From Candidatus Methanomethylophilaceae archaeon (GTDB lineage: Archaea > Thermoplasmatota > Thermoplasmata > Methanomassiliicoccales > Methanomethylophilaceae), in assembly GCA_944322255.1 (NCBI GenBank), contig CALUOK010000006.1:28352-92351 (forward strand): DNA of 64,000 bases, read 5' to 3'. This document shows positions 25,686-34,945 of this stretch, piece by piece. The stretch's first letter is position 1. Each line of letters opens with the position of its first letter. The notes beneath the pieces were generated by a model that was not told where the DNA came from, did not search any database, and saw nothing but the letters and a program-made list of their open reading frames with translations. A program made the position numbers and the translations under genes.

Positions 25686-28244
25686 TCACTCGTCCTCGAT
25701 GACGTCGCCCTTGGTGTACTCGTCCTGCAGCTTCTCCATGTAGAGGGTCTCGAACCTGTCCACCGCGTGCTTGAACACGTTCTTCTTCAGCACGAACAGC
25801 TCCGCGAAGAACCAGACAGCGACGATCCCGATGAGGAACAGGAACACCTCCGTGGGGAACAGGACCAGCTCCACCAGGTCCACTGCCACGATGGGGAAGT
25901 ACGCGTACATGGCGAAGATCACCAGGAACACGAACACCACCAGGCCGATGGGGATGAGGCTCTTGTTGACCCTCCCGTCCGGGGACAGGAACCTGAACCT
26001 GGGGCAGACCAGCAGCATCTGCAGGATTCCGGCTGTGCTCACGAAGAACAGCATGGCGGACCTGGCGACGATCTCGTTCTCGTTCACCCCGGACGCTCCC
26101 CAGCTGTACTTCTGCAGCAGGGAGTCTATGCTGTCCAGGCCGGCGATGTCGGCCATGTTCTGCCAGTCGATGTGCAGGTATCCGCCGCTGTTGAGCATCC
26201 AGAACCCGGCGTATATGGCGAGGCCGAATCCGGCTATCATGATGGCCGACGGGACGCAGAACCGCAGCACATCCGGGAGGATGAGGTTCTTGTTGTCGTC
26301 CGGTTTCGCGAAGATGGTCATGAAGAATGCCATGATGGTGACCGAGACGAACGCGTAGTAGGTGTTCTGGATGGGGATCATCGGGAGATACCCGATGAAG
26401 ACGTAGATGGCGATGAACATCAGGGCCAGGGCCAGGTTCCTGGTCAGGTAGATCTTGAGGATGTCCCTCATTCCGGAGACCGTCCTCCTCCCCTCAACCA
26501 GAGCCTTGGGCAGGGCGGCGAAGTTGTCGTCCACCAGGACCATGTCCGCGACCCCGCGGGCGGCCCCGGAGCCGCTCTCCAGAGCCACTCCGACCTGGGC
26601 GGTCTTCAGGGACTTGACGTCGTTGACGCCGTCCCCGATCATGGCCACGTACCTGCCGTTCTTCTTGAGAGCCTCGATGACGGCCTGCTTGTTCTCCGGC
26701 TTCATCCTGCCGAAGATGTTGGTCTCGAGGACGGTCTTCTCGAAGGTCTCCGGGTCCATGGCGTCCAGCTCAGGGCCGGAGACGATCCTCCTCTCGCCCG
26801 GGATGTCGGCGATGGAGAACAGCGCGTCCACGGTGACGGGGTCGTCTCCGGAGATGACCTTCAGGTCCATCCCGTTGTCCAGGAACACCTGGATGGTGTC
26901 CCTGCAGTCGGGTCTGACCTCGTCGCGTATGGAGATGACGGAGACGGGCACCAGGTCGTGGATGACCGGGTTGCCGTCGGCGTCGTGGAGCGGACCGTCC
27001 TCTCCGAGGCAGAGGAGGACTGTGCGAAGACCCTTGGAGGATTCCGAATCTATGATGAACTGGATGTCCAGGTCGGTCCTGCAGTGGCTCCCGAGGGAGG
27101 TCCAGGCCCCGACGTACATTGTGTACGACCTGTCGCCGTCTCTCGCCCTCACAGCGCTGAACTTCCTCTCGGAGGAGAACTGGATCTCCTCCTCCAGCTC
27201 TGCGTCCGCCTCACCGTAGTGCTCGAGGATGGCGACCATGGTCCTGTTCCTGCTGCCGCTGAGGGTGGCGAACACCGAGGCGTAGCGTGCGGCCTCCTCC
27301 GCGGGGACGAAGTCGGTCTCGGACTCGTACCTGAGCTTGTTGGTGGTGATCGTCCCGGTCTTGTCCATGCAGACGGTGTTGACGTGGCTGATGGATTCGA
27401 CGGAGTTGGCCCTCTGCAGCAGGACGCCGGAGTCGGCCATCCTGGCCGCGGCGATCATGTATGTGAGGGTGATGAGAAGGAAGAGGGCGATGGGGACCAC
27501 GTCCAGACAGAGGACGAACACCTCCAGGGTCTGACCCAGGTCCTCGTGGGTAATGAATATGGATTTGAAGATGGTGATCACGAAGAGGATCGCCGCGATG
27601 AGCATCAGGATGTTGGTGATGGTCTGCGTCTCCATCTGCAGCGGGGTCTTCTTGGACGTGAACCTCCTGGCGCTCCTCAGCATCTGGGAGGCGTAGGCGT
27701 CGTTGCCGACCGCCGTCACCTTGTAATAAGTCTCCCCGGTCACGCACACGGAGCCCGAGTAGACGCGGTCGCCCTCGTGCTTCCTGACGGTGCTGGACTC
27801 CCCGGTGAGGAGGGACTCGTCCATCTCCGTGGACCTGCATTTCTCGACTATGCCGTCCACCAGGGCCTGCTCGCCGGCGCGGATGACGATCAGGTCGTCC
27901 ACAACTATCTCGGACTGGTCTATCTCCACCTCCTTTCCGTCGCGGACGACGGAGACCTTGGGTCTGACCAGCAGGGAGATCTTGTCCATCTTGCGCTTGG
28001 CGCGCATCTCCTGGATGGTGGAGATCAGGATGTTGGCGATGATGATCCCCGTGGCGGATACCGCGCTGACGACCTCGTCGCAGATGACGAGGAGGATCCC
28101 GATGATGAAGAGAACCACGTTGAAGGGTGTGAAGGTGTTCTTCACGAAGATGTCGGTGTACGTCCTGCTTGTGCGGACGTCGGCATCGTTGGCCAGCCCC
28201 TTGGCTTTACGCTCGGCGACCTCTTGGCTGGTCAGTCCTTCCAT
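25686..28244 (-). CDS. Cation-translocating P-type ATPase (CtpE-like)
   Basis: An 852-residue P-type ATPase with the phosphorylation motif DKTGTIT, the actuator motif MDESLLTGESS, the hinge MIGDGVNDVKSL and about ten membrane segments. The helix-4 wording is DVVPIALFLL rather than the PEGLP of SERCA-type pumps or the CPx of copper and zinc pumps. This is closest in my reading to the CtpE-like group linked to calcium in mycobacteria. The ion is not certain. It follows addA by 36 bases but has its own TATA box. Confidence 0.9.
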   Translation of the reverse strand: MEGLTSQEVAERKAKGLANDADVRTSRTYTDIFVKNTFTPFNVVLFIIGILLVICDEVVSAVSATGIIIANILISTIQEMRAKRKMDKISLLVRPKVSVVRDGKEVEIDQSEIVVDDLIVIRAGEQALVDGIVEKCRSTEMDESLLTGESSTVRKHEGDRVYSGSVCVTGETYYKVTAVGNDAYASQMLRSARRFTSKKTPLQMETQTITNILMLIAAILFVITIFKSIFITHEDLGQTLEVFVLCLDVVPIALFLLITLTYMIAAARMADSGVLLQRANSVESISHVNTVCMDKTGTITTNKLRYESETDFVPAEEAARYASVFATLSGSRNRTMVAILEHYGEADAELEEEIQFSSERKFSAVRARDGDRSYTMYVGAWTSLGSHCRTDLDIQFIIDSESSKGLRTVLLCLGEDGPLHDADGNPVIHDLVPVSVISIRDEVRPDCRDTIQVFLDNGMDLKVISGDDPVTVDALFSIADIPGERRIVSGPELDAMDPETFEKTVLETNIFGRMKPENKQAVIEALKKNGRYVAMIGDGVNDVKSLKTAQVGVALESGSGAARGVADMVLVDDNFAALPKALVEGRRTVSGMRDILKIYLTRNLALALMFIAIYVFIGYLPMIPIQNTYYAFVSVTIMAFFMTIFAKPDDNKNLILPDVLRFCVPSAIMIAGFGLAIYAGFWMLNSGGYLHIDWQNMADIAGLDSIDSLLQKYSWGASGVNENEIVARSAMLFFVSTAGILQMLLVCPRFRFLSPDGRVNKSLIPIGLVVFVFLVIFAMYAYFPIVAVDLVELVLFPTEVFLFLIGIVAVWFFAELFVLKKNVFKHAVDRFETLYMEKLQDEYTKGDVIEDE

Positions 28245-28263
28245 GGCAACCCCTCTGGCCTCA

Positions 28264-28274
28264 ACATATAATAA
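28264..28274 (-). promoter_or_regulatory. TATA box of the P-type ATPase gene
   Basis: On the minus strand this reads GGTTATTATAT, about 25 bases before the ATG at 28244, in the short gap after the addA stop. It suggests the ATPase has a promoter of its own and a leaderless or very short-leader transcript. Confidence 0.5.
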
Positions 28275-28280
28275 CCTTGC

Positions 28281-31241
28281 TCATTCAGCTTCGGAGTTCC
28301 CCATATTCTCCCTTTCCCTCTCGAGATAGGTGCGGACCCTTTCGGAGATGACGTCCATGCCGAGGGGCTCGAAGGTCTTGGAGTACCCCATGGTGACATA
28401 ATCGATCATACAGACGGCCCTCCTGCCGTAGTACCTGGAGGCGGTCTCCGCGTACACCGAGAGCTGGAACTCGTACTCCGCCTCGAACCTGTCGGAGGCG
28501 TCCGTCTTGTAGTCGTGGATCTCCACCCTGTCCGGGTAGACTGCGATGAGGTCGATCCTGCCGCTCAACACCGCCCCATGCTCAGGCACCGGGAGGGTGC
28601 AGTCCATCTCGCAGTACCTCAGGTCGGCCTTCTCGGTCTCTGCCACGATGCGCCTGATCATCTCCAGCTCCGGGTACTCCTCCCGGACCGGCCATCTCTC
28701 GAAGACGGCCTGGGCGGCGTTGTGGACGTCGGTGCCGTGGTCCTTCCCTCCGCTGCCGAACTCGTCGATCTCTGACATCCCGCCCATGCCGTCCTCGTCG
28801 CCGAAGCTCATCAGGCTGTGGACGCCGATCTTCTTCCTGCGGGGGGTGTACCCGGTGACGTCCGGCCTCTTGGCGCGGTCCGAGTCCTCGTCGTGGGGGA
28901 CGGGAGGGCACTCCGGGATATCGGAGTAGTTCCCGCCGGACAGCCCGGTCATGAACTTGGAGGGCCTGGGTCCGCAGATGAGGGTCTCGTACTGCCTGGC
29001 CCTGGACATCACCACGAACATCAGGCGGCGCTCCTCGTCGTAGTCGCTGTCGAGGGTGGCCCTTGCCAGGATGGTCCTCCAGTTGGTGCAGATCTTGGAG
29101 TAGTCCCCGAACCTGCCCACCTCCTTGGAGCACCTGACTCCCAGCCTCTCGTCGTAGGAGAAGCACTCCCCTCTGGATCCTCCGACGGCGGGCATGGTGT
29201 TCCGGTCCATGTACGGGACGATGACGGCCTCGAACTGCAGCCCCTTGGACTTGTGCATGGTCATGATCGTCACGGCGTTGCTGTCGATGGAGTTCTCCAC
29301 AGGGTAGACGGTCCTCTCGCGGATGCCGTCCTCGATGATGCGGATCAGGTCGGCGATGGTGATGAGGGAGTCCCTGTGCGCCGTGGACAGCGTGGTGATG
29401 ATGGCCTGGGTGATCTCGTTGTTCAGGCCGTAGAACCCGTAGATCTCCGACAGGAGCTGGGTGACCCTGCGGGTCTTCTGCCTCAGGTCCTTGCGCATCA
29501 TCTGCATCTCGGTGGGGAGCATGTAGCTCTTCCCGCGCATGCTCAGGCATTCCGACAGGGAGTACCCCATGTCCGCCAGGATGGGCATGTACCCCCAGGC
29601 GTCATCGTCGTTGCTGATGTACCTGAGCCAGGCCAGTGCCAGCTTCCCCTCCCTTGTGGACATGATCTCCATGTCGCCCTGGAGGAAGGCCGGTATCCCG
29701 GCATCCCTGAGGGCCTCGAGGACGTTCCTGCAGTGGGACGTCTTCCTGCAGAGGACGGCGATGTCGCCGTAGCCCATTGGCCTCTGGGAGTCGCGGCTGT
29801 GGACAACGTATCTACCAGAGTCCACGTAGTCGCGGACGCATCTGACGACCTCCTCCGCCTCGGACTCCACGCTGTCGCACTGTACGTAGCGGATGTCTGT
29901 GTGCTCGTCCGGGATGTCGGTGCGTCCCGGCTGGATGAGCGAGACGCGGGAGATCAGCACGGGGTCGATGACGTCCTTGTCCTTCCCCTCAAGCTCCATG
30001 CACTCGAAGGCCTTGTCGATGATCGCTCCGGAGGAGCGGTAGTTGTACTCCAGCCTGACCTCCACCGCCTTCTCCGGCAGCCTCACGCGTACGCGGGTCT
30101 GATCGAGGTTGAGGAACTCCCTCAGGGCCGCCGCCCTGGCGTCGAAGTCTATGATGTTGTCTATGGAGACGAACCTGAAGCCGTAGATCCCCTGCTTCCA
30201 GTCCCCGACCACGCACAGGTTGGGTTCCCTGAGGATCATCAGGGCTATCATCAGCTGACCGGCGTTGGTGTCCTGGAACTCGTCGATCATCACGAAGCGG
30301 TAGGAGTTCCTCTCCCTGACGCCGGAGTCCCCGTAGAGCAGCGAGAACGCGAGCATGGCGTTGATGCCGAAGGTCAGGCGGTCCTCGGCCACGCACTTCC
30401 TGACGTAGCCGTGGTACACGTCGTGGACAAGCCTGAGCATCTCCCTGCGGCCCTCGTCTTCCGCCGCCTCCTTCAGGAACTCCCCGGGGACGGTCTTGTC
30501 CACGATGGGCGGCGGGGAGCAGACGTCGTTCACGTCCAGTTTGGCTATGGCGGTGGCCATCGAGGAGGCGCCTCCCCTCTTGCCGGTGACGTTGCGCCTC
30601 TCCATCGTTTCCAGCAGGGCTTCTGTGTCGCCGAGCAGCTGTCCCCAGACGTCCATGCCGAACCAGCCCTTCGCCATCGGGTAGACGCCGCGGGACATCA
30701 GCCTGTTGATCAGGTTGTACAGCCCCACCGGGTACTGGCTGGCTATGGCCGCCCAGTCCCCGTAGTCCCCGAGGCGGTCGTTGAGGAACCTGTCCAGGTA
30801 TGACCTGAAGTGCTCCCTGTTGAGGGACTCGTTGGTGACGATGGTGGCGCCGCGGGTCAGTCTCTCCTCGATGCCGAAGAGGCCCCCCGCATCCTCGGGG
30901 GAGTCCATGATGACCGAGAGGCAGAAGGCGTCGAAGGTCTTAACCTGCACGTGCTTTGACCTCTCCCTGAGCCTCTCCACCACCTCCTCAGCGTATGTCT
31001 CGCGGAGGGTCTCCAGGTCGGACAGCCTCTCCTTGATGCGCTCTTCCATCTCGTTGGCGGCGTTGTTCGTGAATGTCAGAAGCAGGACGTCCCTGGGCTC
31101 AACGTCCTTCCTGGCGATGAGGTTCACGTACCTGGTGACGATGGTCTCCGTCTTCCCGGTTCCCGGCCCGGCGTCGACGACAATGGTGCCGTCGAGGGTC
31201 TCGGAGATCAGCCTCTGGGACTCGTTCGGTCCGTCACTCAT
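28281..31241 (-). CDS. AddA-like UvrD/RecB-family helicase-nuclease
   Basis: A 986-residue superfamily 1A helicase with a C-terminal nuclease. Walker A is VVDAGPGTGKTETIV near residue 28, Walker B is MIDEFQDTNAGQL, and motifs V/VI include TIMTMHKSKGLQFEAVIVP. Near residue 905, SGRIDLIAVYPDRVEIHDYKTD is a RecB/AddA-type PD-(D/E)XK site. Bacterial AddA is about 1,200 residues, so this is a compact version. It begins in an 8-base overlap with the AddB-like gene. The pair should process DNA double-strand ends. I do not claim the recombination hotspot (Chi) recognition of the bacterial enzymes. Confidence 0.85.
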   Translation of the reverse strand: MSDGPNESQRLISETLDGTIVVDAGPGTGKTETIVTRYVNLIARKDVEPRDVLLLTFTNNAANEMEERIKERLSDLETLRETYAEEVVERLRERSKHVQVKTFDAFCLSVIMDSPEDAGGLFGIEERLTRGATIVTNESLNREHFRSYLDRFLNDRLGDYGDWAAIASQYPVGLYNLINRLMSRGVYPMAKGWFGMDVWGQLLGDTEALLETMERRNVTGKRGGASSMATAIAKLDVNDVCSPPPIVDKTVPGEFLKEAAEDEGRREMLRLVHDVYHGYVRKCVAEDRLTFGINAMLAFSLLYGDSGVRERNSYRFVMIDEFQDTNAGQLMIALMILREPNLCVVGDWKQGIYGFRFVSIDNIIDFDARAAALREFLNLDQTRVRVRLPEKAVEVRLEYNYRSSGAIIDKAFECMELEGKDKDVIDPVLISRVSLIQPGRTDIPDEHTDIRYVQCDSVESEAEEVVRCVRDYVDSGRYVVHSRDSQRPMGYGDIAVLCRKTSHCRNVLEALRDAGIPAFLQGDMEIMSTREGKLALAWLRYISNDDDAWGYMPILADMGYSLSECLSMRGKSYMLPTEMQMMRKDLRQKTRRVTQLLSEIYGFYGLNNEITQAIITTLSTAHRDSLITIADLIRIIEDGIRERTVYPVENSIDSNAVTIMTMHKSKGLQFEAVIVPYMDRNTMPAVGGSRGECFSYDERLGVRCSKEVGRFGDYSKICTNWRTILARATLDSDYDEERRLMFVVMSRARQYETLICGPRPSKFMTGLSGGNYSDIPECPPVPHDEDSDRAKRPDVTGYTPRRKKIGVHSLMSFGDEDGMGGMSEIDEFGSGGKDHGTDVHNAAQAVFERWPVREEYPELEMIRRIVAETEKADLRYCEMDCTLPVPEHGAVLSGRIDLIAVYPDRVEIHDYKTDASDRFEAEYEFQLSVYAETASRYYGRRAVCMIDYVTMGYSKTFEPLGMDVISERVRTYLERERENMGNSEAE

Positions 31242-33897
31242 CGGAACCATCCTCCTCGACTGTGAGGACCTGACGGGTGCAGGCCTCGAAGTAGTCGCAG
31301 TCACGGCAGTCGATCCTGGGCTTCGCCGGGAGGTCGTTGGTGGAAGCCTCCACGGCCTCGGCGTGCATCCTGTCGACGGACTCCAGGAAGTTGTCAAGCA
31401 TCTCACGGGGGATCTCCACTGACCTGTGGGTCACCACCATGCCACCGACGACGCAGTCGGCGACGTAGCCGACGGCGACCTCGGCGTCCTTCTGGGCCGA
31501 AGTGCCCGAGAGGCCGGCCCTCTCCACCACCGCGTTCACCACGGCCTGGTCGGACCTCCAGCCCTGTGGGTCCCCCTGGGCGGTCTCGGCGACGGCGTCG
31601 ACGACCGCGTCGGCATGGTCCTTCATGGCCGCCTTCAGCTTCCTCCGGACCTCCTCCCTGAGGCCGGTGCTCTCGGACATGCAGCGGTTGATGTTGCCCG
31701 GACGGACGCTGACGGTCCTGACGTTGTCCCTGATGTCGAATCCGGGGTCGGCGGAGACGACGTCGTTGTCCATGGCGTAGAACATCTCGAAGCGGTCCCC
31801 GAAGCCCTCCAGCTCCGAGGCTATTGCCAGGTAGATCAGGGGCTGGAACTCGGGGTACTGCGCTCCGGACTCCCAGGTCATCTCCCTGCCGATGACCTTG
31901 CCGTCCTTGGCCTTCCCCGTCTTGTAGTCCGTGATCGCCCCCTCCCAGTAGAGGTCGAACTCCCCGTGGATGGGATGGGCGGTGGAGGGGTAGTCCGTCT
32001 CGCAGACGGTGCTGGACTCCTCGATCCCCAGGACCTCCATGAATCTGTTGGGGTGGGCTTTGCTGGAGTTGCGGGAGTCCAGCGGAGCTGCGACCTTGCG
32101 CATGTCGAGGTAGCGGGTGATGTTGAGCATTGCCCTGCGGACGGCGTCGTAGTCCACCTCCTCCATAGTCGGGGAGGAGAGCCCGGAGTAGCGGTCGGAG
32201 ATGAGGTCCACGAAGGTGACCAGCCCCATCCTCTCCACCACGTCCCTGTGGCAGGCGTAGAGCTCGGCGAACGAGTGGATCAGGGTGCCGAACTCGTTGC
32301 TCTTCTTCTCGTCCGAGGGAAGGAGGGACCTGAACATGTAGCATCTGGGGCAGGAGTAGTAGGCGTCGAAGGACGACTTGGAGAAGGGGCGGTCGAACCT
32401 GCCGGCGCCGTCGAGTATGATCTCTCCCTTGCCGCGCTCGATCTCCTCGGGCTCCTGGAACCACCTGCCGGAGACCACAGGGGCGATGCTGTCGAACCCC
32501 TCTATCTTCCTGTCGGCGAGTATCTGGTTGAACATGAGGCAGGGCTTCGCGGGTTTGCCGTTCTTGGTGGTGTTTATCAGGTACACCCTCCTCTGGCCCT
32601 GCTGCAGAAGCGCGGAGAACCTCATGGCGTTGACCTCCGCCTCCCATTCCGAATCGATGTACCTCCGGTTGACCACAGGGATGTTCCAGTCCTGCTCCAG
32701 GCCCAGGTAGATCACCACGGGCTTGTCCACGTAGACGGAGTTCTTGCAGTCCGCCAGGAGGACGCCCGTCATCTCATACGCGGGGATCTCCTCGTTGTGC
32801 TTCAGCTCCTTCACGTTGTCCACGGCGTAGCGGAGCTCGGACAGGCGCTTCGGGGTGACGGTCTGGTCCTCCAGGCGGAGGCTCTGTATGACGGTGCTGA
32901 CGCGGGACTTGTCCTGGGGCTTGAACACCCTGTCTATGACCTCCCCGAAGGTGAGCCCGTCGTAGAACGCCTCCCGCATGATGTCGCGGAGTCTGTGGTC
33001 CCCTGCCCTCATGTCATCCTCCTCGTCGATCTTCGACAGGAGGTACCCCTCGCGGCCGGACTTGAAGTACTCCCTCATCCCGGCGAAGAGCTCCTTAACC
33101 TGCCCCACGCGGACGGTCTCGTAGTCCATGGCGAAGGACAGGAAGCTGATGTAGTCCCTGATGAGGGAGAGGTCCCTGACGGTCAAGCTGTTGACGAAGG
33201 GGAGGCTCCTCCTGTAGAGCGCCGCCCTGACCGCGTCGGCGATGGGTGCGGTGGCGTTCATGACTATGGCGAAGTTGTCCGGATGCTCCGGGTCGATGAG
33301 GTCCGCCGCGTGCTCCGCAATCTGGCGGTCGTTCCCGATCCTGCGGAACTCCGGGATCTCGTAGCTCCCCTCGCTCCCGTCCCTGAATATGTCGATGACG
33401 TCGTGGTCAGGAGGGTTGAAGTGCTTATCCAGGTCGTCGAAGAGCTCCGGGGCGATGACGGCGACCCTCTTCCCCTCCAGGAACTCGCAGGGGTTCTCGA
33501 AGGGGTCGAAGTCGTTCATGGCCTTCTCCCTGGTGGGCAGGGAGCAGTACGAGTCGAAGACCCTCCTGGAGCGGTTGGTGGTCAGGTGGTCCCTGACGTT
33601 GGCGGTGTATCTGCGGATCTCCCTGAAGTTCAGGATCTCGCTGTACACGTACTTGAAGTCCAGCTGCGTCTCCTCGGCGACAGCCGCGACCAGCTCGAGA
33701 TCGCTCATCTCCCCGCGGCCCAGGATGCCGTGGGAGAGGTCCCTGGCCAGGTGGCGGGGGGTGACGGCGAAGGTCCCCATGCGGACGGTGTCGACGCGGG
33801 CGTTCAGGGCGGTCTCCAGCGCCGCGTCGTTGGTGATAACCAGGTCGTAGTCCCTGACCTCCGCGTAGAGCTCGTCGATGGACTTCAGGATCTGCAT
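31234..33897 (-). CDS. AddB-like nuclease with a 4Fe-4S clasp
   Basis: An 887-residue protein. Near residue 515 is SKSSFDAYYSCPRCYMFR, near 660 GEFDLYWEGAITDYKTGK (the D-x(n)-DYK nuclease site), and at the C-terminus C864-x2-C867-x5-C873 (CRDCDYFEAC). One upstream cysteine plus this triplet is the iron-sulfur clasp of AddB and Cas4 nucleases. I see no intact Walker A in the first 450 residues, so the N-terminal half is probably an inactive helicase-like scaffold, as in AddB. The ATG is 25 bases from a TATA box, so the transcript is probably leaderless. Confidence 0.82.
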   Translation of the reverse strand: MQILKSIDELYAEVRDYDLVITNDAALETALNARVDTVRMGTFAVTPRHLARDLSHGILGRGEMSDLELVAAVAEETQLDFKYVYSEILNFREIRRYTANVRDHLTTNRSRRVFDSYCSLPTREKAMNDFDPFENPCEFLEGKRVAVIAPELFDDLDKHFNPPDHDVIDIFRDGSEGSYEIPEFRRIGNDRQIAEHAADLIDPEHPDNFAIVMNATAPIADAVRAALYRRSLPFVNSLTVRDLSLIRDYISFLSFAMDYETVRVGQVKELFAGMREYFKSGREGYLLSKIDEEDDMRAGDHRLRDIMREAFYDGLTFGEVIDRVFKPQDKSRVSTVIQSLRLEDQTVTPKRLSELRYAVDNVKELKHNEEIPAYEMTGVLLADCKNSVYVDKPVVIYLGLEQDWNIPVVNRRYIDSEWEAEVNAMRFSALLQQGQRRVYLINTTKNGKPAKPCLMFNQILADRKIEGFDSIAPVVSGRWFQEPEEIERGKGEIILDGAGRFDRPFSKSSFDAYYSCPRCYMFRSLLPSDEKKSNEFGTLIHSFAELYACHRDVVERMGLVTFVDLISDRYSGLSSPTMEEVDYDAVRRAMLNITRYLDMRKVAAPLDSRNSSKAHPNRFMEVLGIEESSTVCETDYPSTAHPIHGEFDLYWEGAITDYKTGKAKDGKVIGREMTWESGAQYPEFQPLIYLAIASELEGFGDRFEMFYAMDNDVVSADPGFDIRDNVRTVSVRPGNINRCMSESTGLREEVRRKLKAAMKDHADAVVDAVAETAQGDPQGWRSDQAVVNAVVERAGLSGTSAQKDAEVAVGYVADCVVGGMVVTHRSVEIPREMLDNFLESVDRMHAEAVEASTNDLPAKPRIDCRDCDYFEACTRQVLTVEEDGSDE

Positions 33898-33917
33898 GAT
33901 GACCACATGGCGCGTTC

Positions 33918-33927
33918 GATATACAAA
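33918..33927 (-). promoter_or_regulatory. TATA box of the addB-addA operon
   Basis: On the minus strand TTTGTATATC is centred 25 bases before the ATG at 33897, and no Shine-Dalgarno is present between them. That is the geometry of a leaderless archaeal transcript and supports the chosen start. Confidence 0.55.
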
Positions 33928-33972
33928 CCTTCGATGGGATGGTCTTATGAACGTCGCGACCATCTCCGTCCC

Positions 33973-34524
33973 ATGGACGATGTGTACGTTGTCGAGATAG
34001 CCGCCACCGGGCCCAAGGGCATGCCCAAGGACACCGTCGCCGAGGTGGCCGTGTGCAGGATGCTGGCGGACGGCAGCGACTTCGACACGGTCTACGACTG
34101 CATGGTCGCCATGGACCCCAGGGACATCGGCAAGGAGGGTCTGGACTACCTGACATCCAACTACGGGATCCAGCCCGAGGAGCTGTACTCGGGGGAGGAT
34201 CAGTCCGTGGTGGTCTCCCAGCTCCAGAAGGCCGTGTTCGGCAGGGAGTGCACATCCTACAACGTCGGCGCCGTCTTCGGCAAGTACCTGAGCTTCGAGC
34301 CCTGGGACTGCGCCAGGGAGCTCACTCTTCTTCCGTCTATTTCCATGAGGCTGGACAAGGAGCTCAAGGGAGCGCCGGAGAGGGAGCACGAGTTGATCAG
34401 GAAGGCGTACGACACCCTCTGCCCCGGAGACCCAGCATGCGTGGGCGACGGCCGCAGGGCGGTGCATCTGGCACAGATGGCCGTCTCCGTTCTGATGAGG
34501 CTCAGGCGGGACGGATGGTTCTGA
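33973..34524 (+). CDS. Catalytically degenerate DnaQ-like paralogue
   Basis: A 183-residue protein alignable with the exonuclease at 25024: VYVVEIAATGPKGMPKDTVAEVAVCRM against IYVLDTETTGLEGAPKDLVVDIGICRV, then TSYNVGAVFGKYLSFEPWD against TAYNIAYDMDKFLYKEPWN. The DxE pair is EIA (E8, A10), the middle aspartate is gone, and the final HxxxxD is RRAVHLAQ. The fold seems kept but the metal site is lost. The frame is intact, so this is a pseudoenzyme rather than a pseudogene. It is divergent from addB across 75 bases, hinting at a regulatory or scaffold role there. Confidence 0.75.
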   Translation: MDDVYVVEIAATGPKGMPKDTVAEVAVCRMLADGSDFDTVYDCMVAMDPRDIGKEGLDYLTSNYGIQPEELYSGEDQSVVVSQLQKAVFGRECTSYNVGAVFGKYLSFEPWDCARELTLLPSISMRLDKELKGAPEREHELIRKAYDTLCPGDPACVGDGRRAVHLAQMAVSVLMRLRRDGWF

Positions 34525-34530
34525 TCCCGT

Positions 34531-34941
34531 TCATCCCATCCTGATGAAGACGTTGTCCATCAGGACCAGGGCGGTGCATCCCAGGTACATCAACGCGTAG
34601 ATTATCCAGCAGGGCACCGCGGCGACTATGGTTATGAGGCCGACGGTCAGGAACACGGCCAGTATGAAGAACAGGGCGCCGAACAGCAGAGCCACGTAGC
34701 CCCTCTTCTGCCTGGGGTTCCTGTAAATCAGTCCCAGGCCGAGGATGCCGAACAGTCCGGGGATTAGGGTGAGCGCCAGTGCCAGCTTCCTGTTGTAGGT
34801 CCTCCCCTGTTCGTTCTTCGGCCTCCTTTTCTCCTCGCGGACAGGCTCCGGTTCGACGGGGATCTTCCTGTAGCACTTGGGGCAGGTGATGCTGTTGCTC
34901 GGTACCAGCTCTCCGCAGTACGGGCAGCGTCTGTCGGCCAT
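34531..34941 (-). CDS. Zinc-ribbon membrane protein
   Basis: A 136-residue protein with the ribbon CPYCGELVPSNSITCPKC, a basic linker, and three hydrophobic segments (LALALTLIPGLFGILGLGLIY and two more). It begins four bases after the PaaI-type thioesterase gene and so is co-transcribed with it. A decayed copy of its first 27 codons precedes the first thioesterase gene (35430-35534), showing that the two-gene unit was duplicated. The function is unknown. Confidence 0.82.
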   Translation of the reverse strand: MADRRCPYCGELVPSNSITCPKCYRKIPVEPEPVREEKRRPKNEQGRTYNRKLALALTLIPGLFGILGLGLIYRNPRQKRGYVALLFGALFFILAVFLTVGLITIVAAVPCWIIYALMYLGCTALVLMDNVFIRMG

Positions 34942-34945
34942 GGTA

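Noticed and set aside
25434..28271. A 945-codon open frame antisense to the P-type ATPase, rich in His, Asp, Gly and Val
   Set aside because: It is the antisense reflection of GC-rich codons; the minus-strand P-type ATPase has all family motifs, and the composition of the opposite frame fits no protein.
28818..34467. Long open frames opposite the addA and addB genes, and upstream extensions of both genes to 31406 and 34467
   Set aside because: They arise from GC-rich codon bias. Helicase and nuclease motifs are on the minus strand, and the starts at 31241 and 33897 are supported by the overlap and by a TATA box.
33973..34524. Treating the DnaQ-like paralogue as a pseudogene
   Set aside because: Frame, length and codon use are intact and only catalytic positions changed, which fits a pseudoenzyme better than decay.
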